Positions 58,141 through 64,000 of a DNA stretch of 64,000 nt are shown here, one piece after another (positions within the stretch are counted from its first letter, which is position 1; the number at the start of each line of letters is the position of its first letter). The position numbers were made by a program, and so were the translations under genes. The notes below the pieces were generated by a model that did not search any database, was not told the DNA's origin, and worked only from the letters and a program-made list of their open reading frames with translations. The stretch comes from Metallyticus violacea (taxonomy: Eukaryota > Arthropoda > Insecta > Mantodea > Metallyticidae), in the NCBI GenBank assembly GCA_030762175.1, contig CM060843.1, forward strand, positions 114,853,369-114,917,368, in the 5' to 3' direction.

Positions 58141-60178
58141 CACATTATTCAAGAATTAAATAACGGCATTTTTTGCTGTATCAATATTGTCCTACATTTT
58201 AATATATTTCTAGGAAAACACACATAGAAATAGCATAAAGTGTTTACCAACTTAAATATCCCATTCTGCAAAAATACTTTGGATAGAATTTTAGAGCCAT
58301 CAACGACATGCTAAACATTTGGTCAACATTTTTAAATTATGGAAGTGAAAAAAACTAGGTCTGACACAAGAATAACGTTATGTAAATTATTACAAAAGTA
58401 TGCAAATTTTAAAAAGGCGATATAATGCTTGACAACTTTGTGCACAGACATCAATGGACTAATTGCAATTCCAGTCTCGTGACAAACAAGCGGTTTACTA
58501 TGTCGCCTTTACTGAACCCAACTATTTCTAAGATAAAATAGAAACTATCACTGCCAGTTGTGAAGTAGGAACATAGGAATACAAAATTACACATCTATCA
58601 CTCTCTTTGAAATTACCTCATATCCAAGAAGAAGTATTTTTATACTTAGCTTCCAATATATTTTTTTTTTTCCTTTAGTCTTTTCTCGGTTCTTGAGCAT
58701 AAACGCGTAGAGAGTATGGAAGAAGATAGCGTGAAATTGCCCAGGAAATGATGCTCCCTGGCCAGAATAGTGACAACATAAACCCTTTATTTTGGATCCT
58801 ACCTCCCTCCGCCAGCCAGAATACCTCACTTCGACCGTCTCACTCGGTAAATTCATATTAGAGTGAGCGGAATGCGGAGGGAACATCTGGAGACAGAAAG
58901 GGTTGTGAGGAAGGGGCACGCTGATGTTTCAGAAGAAGTGGGAAGGGACGCAAGTGGGGAAAGAGGGATAAAAGGATATAATTTGTCGTGGTAGATCGTA
59001 CCTACAAGCAATCACGGTAAGGGAGGAAAATTATTCACCTTTCCACTGCACACTTCTATTTGCGGTCTCACTCCTAAAGTCCTATTTTCACGCCATTTTA
59101 AAGAAGCAAAAAAGTAGAGTAATTTATTTTTATGAAGAACTTTGGAATGTATTTTAACAGCAATCTCGACAAGGGTGGGGGGTGGGGACTTGTGATAGGA
59201 GATAGGAAAATGGGGAAAGAGGAGGCAGCAGATGAGATAAGACATGGATATCACTTTCCCTTCCTTAAATGCAAAGAAAAACAAAAAGAAAGATGTAGTG
59301 AGAAGAATTCGATTGCTAAGAACCAGTAAATAGCTCCAGAGTCTTGCGTTTATATCATTTGTATTTTCTTGCTATTTCATCAACAAATATGTTAGCCACG
59401 ACTGCACATTAAAGCAGTGGGAGAAAAATAACAAAACAGTTTTGTTCTAAGTGTAAGTTTGTGGCAACCACAAAATCAATGCATATCACACAAAAATTTT
59501 CTCATTAACAAGACATGAAGAGGGAACCTAAAATAACATTTGGTTAATTAATTATTTTCGTATAAGGGTCAGGTAAAAATATTCGAGGTAAAACCCAAAA
59601 TTCGAACCATGAATTTTTGGCTTACCGTACCAATATTTCTATCATTTGAGTAAACCTACCCAGCCACAATCACGGTCTACCTATAATTCTTGGCGGCCCT
59701 TGTTACAGAGATATTATCCTTAAGATACGATCCAAACTTTTGCGTAGGCTGGCTTAGGATTTCTTCATTTGTCCCAGTCAGTCTTCTGCCGGCGACTGTG
59801 GGTATCGCTATAATGTCAAACCGTTGAAATTTCCGACGCTATAGGCTCAAGGCCATATTTCAGAATCTGAGGGCCGAATACTCGTTTCAATTCATAGTTG
59901 TTACACGTTCACAAATTAATGATCAAATAAGTACACAAATATTTCAGTAATTTAGTTAGGGTATGCAATTAAGTGTTTCTCATTCGTTACTCTTTCAATT
60001 TCTGAATCAGGCCAGTGACTTTACAAGAAATAATAATACAAAATAACAACTTCGCATTATTTATTGAATTGCATGCCGGAACTTACTTCAAAAAGAAAAG
60101 TTAGTGTATGATGAACCGTAATTATTACGAAAGTTTTTTTTTTTAACCAAAGTGATATTGCAAACGTAATTAATTACC
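58141..60178. other. 2 kb without recognised genes
   Basis: A 110-codon minus-strand frame (58587-58919) and a 90-codon one (59012-59284) lack recognisable motifs. The region about 58730-59000 is less AT-rich. Confidence 0.45.
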
Positions 60179-60186
60179 GAAATAGA

Positions 60187-60486
60187 AGTCGATCCTGGTG
60201 TGTAACGGTAACCATACTTGCCTCATAAACACAGGACTGCGGGTTCGAACCCTGCCAGAAGCGATGAATTTTTTCGGGTGTAAAAATTCTAAGTATGGCT
60301 TCCTTCGGAAGGGAAGTAAATCCGTGAGTCTCTTGTCGTATATTTACGGCACGAAAAAACCTCAAGCATGAGAAAAGAGGTCCCTGAGCAAAATTTATCG
60401 GCCGTTTCACGCCCTGAATTGAATGGGACGCTCATGACCTGAGACGTTAAAGAGCGTCCGTAAATAAAACAAATCAACAATCAACT
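60187..60486 (+). mobile_element. SINE-B copy, full length with short target-site duplication
   Basis: The sense copy reads from the head gatcctggtgtgtaacggta to the tail cgtccgtaaataaaacaaat. The B-box gggttcgaaccc is perfect. The direct repeat gaaatag is at 60179-60185 and 60487-60493. It is one of the best-preserved SINE-B copies. Confidence 0.92.
60196..60252 (+). promoter_or_regulatory. Internal Pol III promoter of SINE-B
   Basis: A-box-like tggtgtgtaacgg (60196-60208; other copies imply tggtgtagtggta) and B-box ggttcgaaccc (60242-60252), with tRNA-like spacing. The head resembles Asp/Gly/Val-type tRNAs but is not a foldable tRNA. Confidence 0.65.
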
Positions 60487-60493
60487 GAAATAG

Positions 60494-61049
60494 TAACCAA
60501 ATGTAACACTTTTAAAATGATAGTTGCTTTGAGACTGTAAGCAACTTAATATTTTAAGGTGAGTATTTAGATTTATTTGTATTAATGGAATGAGGGTTTT
60601 TTCACTAATTGTTAAATTTATTTATTTACTTTTTCAGTAGGTTTGTATAGATTTATATCATGTGAGCAGTATTATATGTAAACTTTACAAACTTTAACAT
60701 TTCACATAAACTATTCTACGCCTGTTCCTTTGAACAATAAGAAAAGGGTGATTTTCCGGTAGTTTCTGCTTTTACAGATGCAATGTATATCTATTAAGAG
60801 TTCAGGAGACAATACGTAGTAGTTAGAAATAGAAAAAAAAAAAACATATTTCTTTTGGAATGTGCAAATACTTAAAAAAAACCTAATGGAAAAAAGGGGC
60901 ATAATTTAAGTTGGCCAAGTTCTACTCGTAATAATGCAATGTTTTACAATTAGCGTAATTAATCAATATGTCCTCGTAGATTGAATTTATTTATTACAAA
61001 CTTATCTATGTACATACATTGAACAATGTGATATAAGCTCAGACATTCA
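60494..61049. other. Non-coding stretch
   Basis: Nothing recognised between the SINE-B and SINE-A copies. Confidence 0.5.
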
Positions 61050-61316
61050 CCACCACGGGTAGCCGAGGTCGTTAAGGCGCCGACTCGTGAGCGGGAGGTC
61101 TAGGGTTCGAATCCCACCATGATTGTCCTCTCTGACTGAGGTTTTTTCCAGCTTTCCTCAGTCCTCATAAATGGCAAATGCCGGGGAGGTACCCTAAACT
61201 TAAGCCTGAAACGTTTTCTTCCTAAAATAAAAATATCCTTTCCCATTTTATCATTTCATTTCATGTATCATCAGTTTCCACCGCCTCAGCAGTAAAAACG
61301 GGCGCTAAACACTATA
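61050..61316 (+). mobile_element. SINE-A copy, full length without A-tail
   Basis: Head ccaccacgggtagccgaggt with perfect B-box ggttcgaatcc, and body complete. The 3' hairpin region has lost tgtggtgcc (ccgcctcagcagt). It ends gcgctaaacactatac with no A-run, so the tail has eroded. Confidence 0.9.
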
Positions 61317-62338
61317 CAGATAAAGATTAGATATTTACAATATAAACACAAGAAATAACTGTAGCTAAATATACTGAATTGCGAAGTAGTTTTTAAGAAT
61401 GATGTGTCGACTATGTGGTCCCACCATGAACGCCAGATTTGAAGCGGTGAAGCTCACGGATATCAGTTGTTAGGCTTCTACCAAACCATTGTGTTTTTTA
61501 GCAATCCAATTGATAAAGAGGCGCTTAAAATCGGAAACAAGAAAATAAAATCTTACTCCACTTTAACATGTGCCGGACTCTAAACGAGTATGCCATAAAA
61601 GTGAAAGTCGTTGTTGAATAGGTGGTTAAAAATAATTAGAGTATTATAACAGAGATAATGATCGTTAACAATTGTCATCTATGGAGGGAACAGCAGTGAC
61701 GAAAGGAGCATAAGATTACAATGGTGATGATAGCAGTTTGTAAAGTTAGTATTGTGAAGGCTTTTAATATCAGCATTATATCTCGCTCCCTATGACATGA
61801 GTGTTTATTACTGCTGGAAATTAAACCCTGATGGAAACGCACATATTTAACATTCCGTTGTCATCAGCATGCAGTGACGTAAAAGAGAATAATGTGTTAG
61901 GCAGTCAGTTAAGTGAACTAAAATATATCAAAGTACAGCGAACCATTTTACGTTTTAGTAGCCTTTTATAATATAATAAATTATGCCGTAAAATAATGCA
62001 CCGTTGACCTCAAAGAATGATTTTTTTTTCTGAGAAATCCATGATAAAGATCTGTGTACATCAATTTATGAGAGTATTGAGTTGAGAAGCATAAAACGTG
62101 ATAAAGTCGTTGCCTGTGTTATAGTAGCAGCTTGGCCCAAGGCGATAGCGAGAGCTGTTTACGTTCTACTTGCAAAGTGAGCCGGTGGTTAACAATGAAA
62201 AAGACTTGGCTCTACCGAATATGAATATAATACAATTTAATCCCGTGGAGATCAAGAATGCATTTTAATGCTGTAGAATGTTTATTTCCTTTCAGAGTCA
62301 TCAATGTGAAAAAATACATTTTCATGTATAATCATTGA
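61317..62338. other. 1 kb non-coding stretch
   Basis: No coding or repeat motif recognised. Confidence 0.5.
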
Positions 62339-62347
62339 TATTCTTTT

Positions 62348-62653
62348 GATGATATTGGTCTATTTATGTACGCTCTTTAACATCTTAGGCCATCAGCTTC
62401 CCATTCAATTCAGGGCGTGAAACGGCCGACACGTTTTGCTCAGAGGCCTTTTCTTTCAGGTTTGAGGTTCTTTATCGTGCCGCAAATGTACGACACGGGA
62501 CACGGGACACGGGACCCTTCCTTCCGTTCCGAAGGAAGCCATACTTAGGATTTTTACGCCCGAAAAAATACATCGATTCTGGACCGTTTTGAATCCGCGA
62601 CCTTGGGTTTAGAAGGCAAGCATGGTTACCACTACACCATCAAGCCCGACATG
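62348..62653 (-). mobile_element. SINE-B copy with 9-bp target-site duplication
   Basis: Tail side at about 62348-62370, body, and tRNA-like head ending at about 62650. Direct repeat tattctttt at 62339-62347 and 62654-62662. Inside the body cgggaca is tandemly repeated (gacacgggacacgggacacg from 62492), an expansion of the usual single cgacacggga. Confidence 0.9.
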
Positions 62654-62936
62654 TATTCTTTTAAGAAGAATAACATGAATATGCGTTACGTTCGTAAATT
62701 TCAAATTTCTAATTGAGAAATCTTGAATAATAATAGAATAATTAAAATGACATGGAATGTTCATTTCATGTATAAATATGAAAATTTATCAAATACCATT
62801 ATTTTTAAACGCAACGAAGTTATATATTTTTGGGGGAAGGAAAATATTCCAAAATGTTGTATTTTCCTTTATCTATCAATACTTTCCTTGCCCTTTATTC
62901 TCCATAGGTATCCTGTTCGTTCCGTATTTGATAGTT

Positions 62937-63229
62937 GTTGATTTGGTGTATTTACGGACGCTCTTTAACATCTCAGGGCATCAGCGTCCCATTCAATTCA
63001 GAGCATGAAACTGCCGATAAATTTTGCTCAGAGGCCTCTTTATTCAGGCTTAAGGCTCTTTTTCGTGCCGCAAATGTACGATACGGGACCTATGTGTCTT
63101 AATTCCCTTAGAAAAAAGAATACTTAGGATTTTTACACCCGAAAAAATCCATCGGTCCTGACGGGGATCAAATCCGCAATCTTGGGTTTAGGAGGCAAGT
63201 ATGGTTACCATTACACCACCAAGACCTGC
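62937..63229 (-). mobile_element. SINE-B copy, full length
   Basis: Tail side tgatttggtgtatttacggac, body somewhat diverged (cctatgtgtcttaattccc), and head ending at 63229 with a degraded B-box (gggatcaaatccgc). Same orientation as the copy 283 bp to its left. Confidence 0.88.
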
Positions 63230-64000
63230 TACAAACTCTTCTATTTGTATTTAATAGTTTATATAATCTTCACTGGAGTAGTGCAGACTTGGAGTGCGAT
63301 CCCCAGCAGACAAAGGAACGCTGTAGGTCCAGCCTGCTATCTAAATGAATACCTGTACAATTATCTTGTATAAACCTTCCTTGGGGTAAAGAGGCAGCCG
63401 AAGCGCAGTGCTGGCTGGCTATTTGCTTTCATCTTTGTGTACGATGCCTTAGCGTCGCTCGTGCTAAGATTTGCCTAATGTGCAAAACGTATGAAAGTTA
63501 AATTTAGAGGATAAAATACTCTCTTGACTCTGTAAAAACTTTGAAACAATTTATAGGTAAGAGAGAATACAATGTACCAAAGCTACACATATTATATGTA
63601 TAATCACACAGCCCTAATTTAGAGATTTTTAATCTGATATTTTTCCAATAAACACTTTTCCTACGAAACTAAATTATGTTTATTTCTATTTTCAGAATAT
63701 TAGTATAAATTTGATATATTGCCAGTTTGTAGCATGGAAATATAATTTTCTATTTAAGAAGAACAGCGATAAAGTAAGAGTTCAAAAAATAAATCGCTAT
63801 ACAGTACAATTTTGAAATATGTTTGCAATCTTGTACACTTGCACTTTCGCATTCAAAGCATTGAAGACAAACAACGAAAGAAGGATTGCATGTAGCTGTT
63901 GCTACGTTATGAGTCGGACACAAACACTATATGCTAAAGCTTTGTCATAGAAAGCACAAACAAGGCTATTACGGGAAGCCAGTCACTTTTGCCGGTGCAA
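63230..64000. other. Non-coding stretch to the window end
   Basis: Nothing recognised. Confidence 0.5.

Noticed and set aside
1..64000. CRISPR arrays, phage, operons or bacterial regulatory elements
   Set aside because: Base composition, SINEs, microsatellites and transposon types all indicate a eukaryotic nuclear genome. The only spaced repeats are the 20-bp minisatellite, which has no spacers.

Overview
The window looks like a piece of a large, repeat-rich arthropod genome, most likely an insect. I see no intact protein-coding gene, no rRNA, no functional tRNA, no operon-like layout and no CRISPR array. The DNA is AT-rich, full of homopolymers and microsatellites, and scattered with decayed transposons of kinds that are common in insects. 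The species cannot be named from the sequence alone.

The most abundant recognisable content is two tRNA-derived SINE families, which I name SINE-A and SINE-B. SINE-A (10 copies) has a Ser/Leu-tRNA-like head, a conserved body and a poly-A tail. SINE-B (11 copies, one only 45 bp long) has a different tRNA-like head and a TAAA/CAAA-type tail. Several copies keep target-site duplications. The copy at 35241-35536 has a perfect 11-bp duplication and is probably young.

Dead DNA transposons and LINE pieces fill part of the rest. They are IS630/Tc1/mariner-type transposase pseudogenes (3445-4085, 5341-6122, 56566-57811, 57965-58140), a pogo-like remnant (52358-52950), a FLYWCH/MULE-type transposase remnant (54560-55657, with a second head-only fragment at 17701-17832), a possible PIF/Harbinger scrap (4190-4290), and LINE reverse-transcriptase pieces (9450-9660, 11740-11960, 32817-33665). 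The two LINE pieces at 9450 and 32817 are the same family. The second keeps its 3' end and TAAA tail, and that tail region resembles the end of SINE-B, which suggests a possible mobilising partner.

Layout: 0-10 kb holds old transposons and one SINE-A; 10-18 kb a LINE piece and SINE-B copies; 18-27 kb mostly empty AT-rich DNA with microsatellites and a degenerate 20-bp tandem array at 26460-26940; 27-37 kb a SINE-dense stretch with the better LINE copy; 37-49 kb is almost empty; 49-58 kb is dense in SINE-A and dead transposases; 58-64 kb ends with three SINE-B and one SINE-A. Nothing here forms a cooperating gene set. The interest lies in the repeat families, their nested insertions and the uncommon tandem array.
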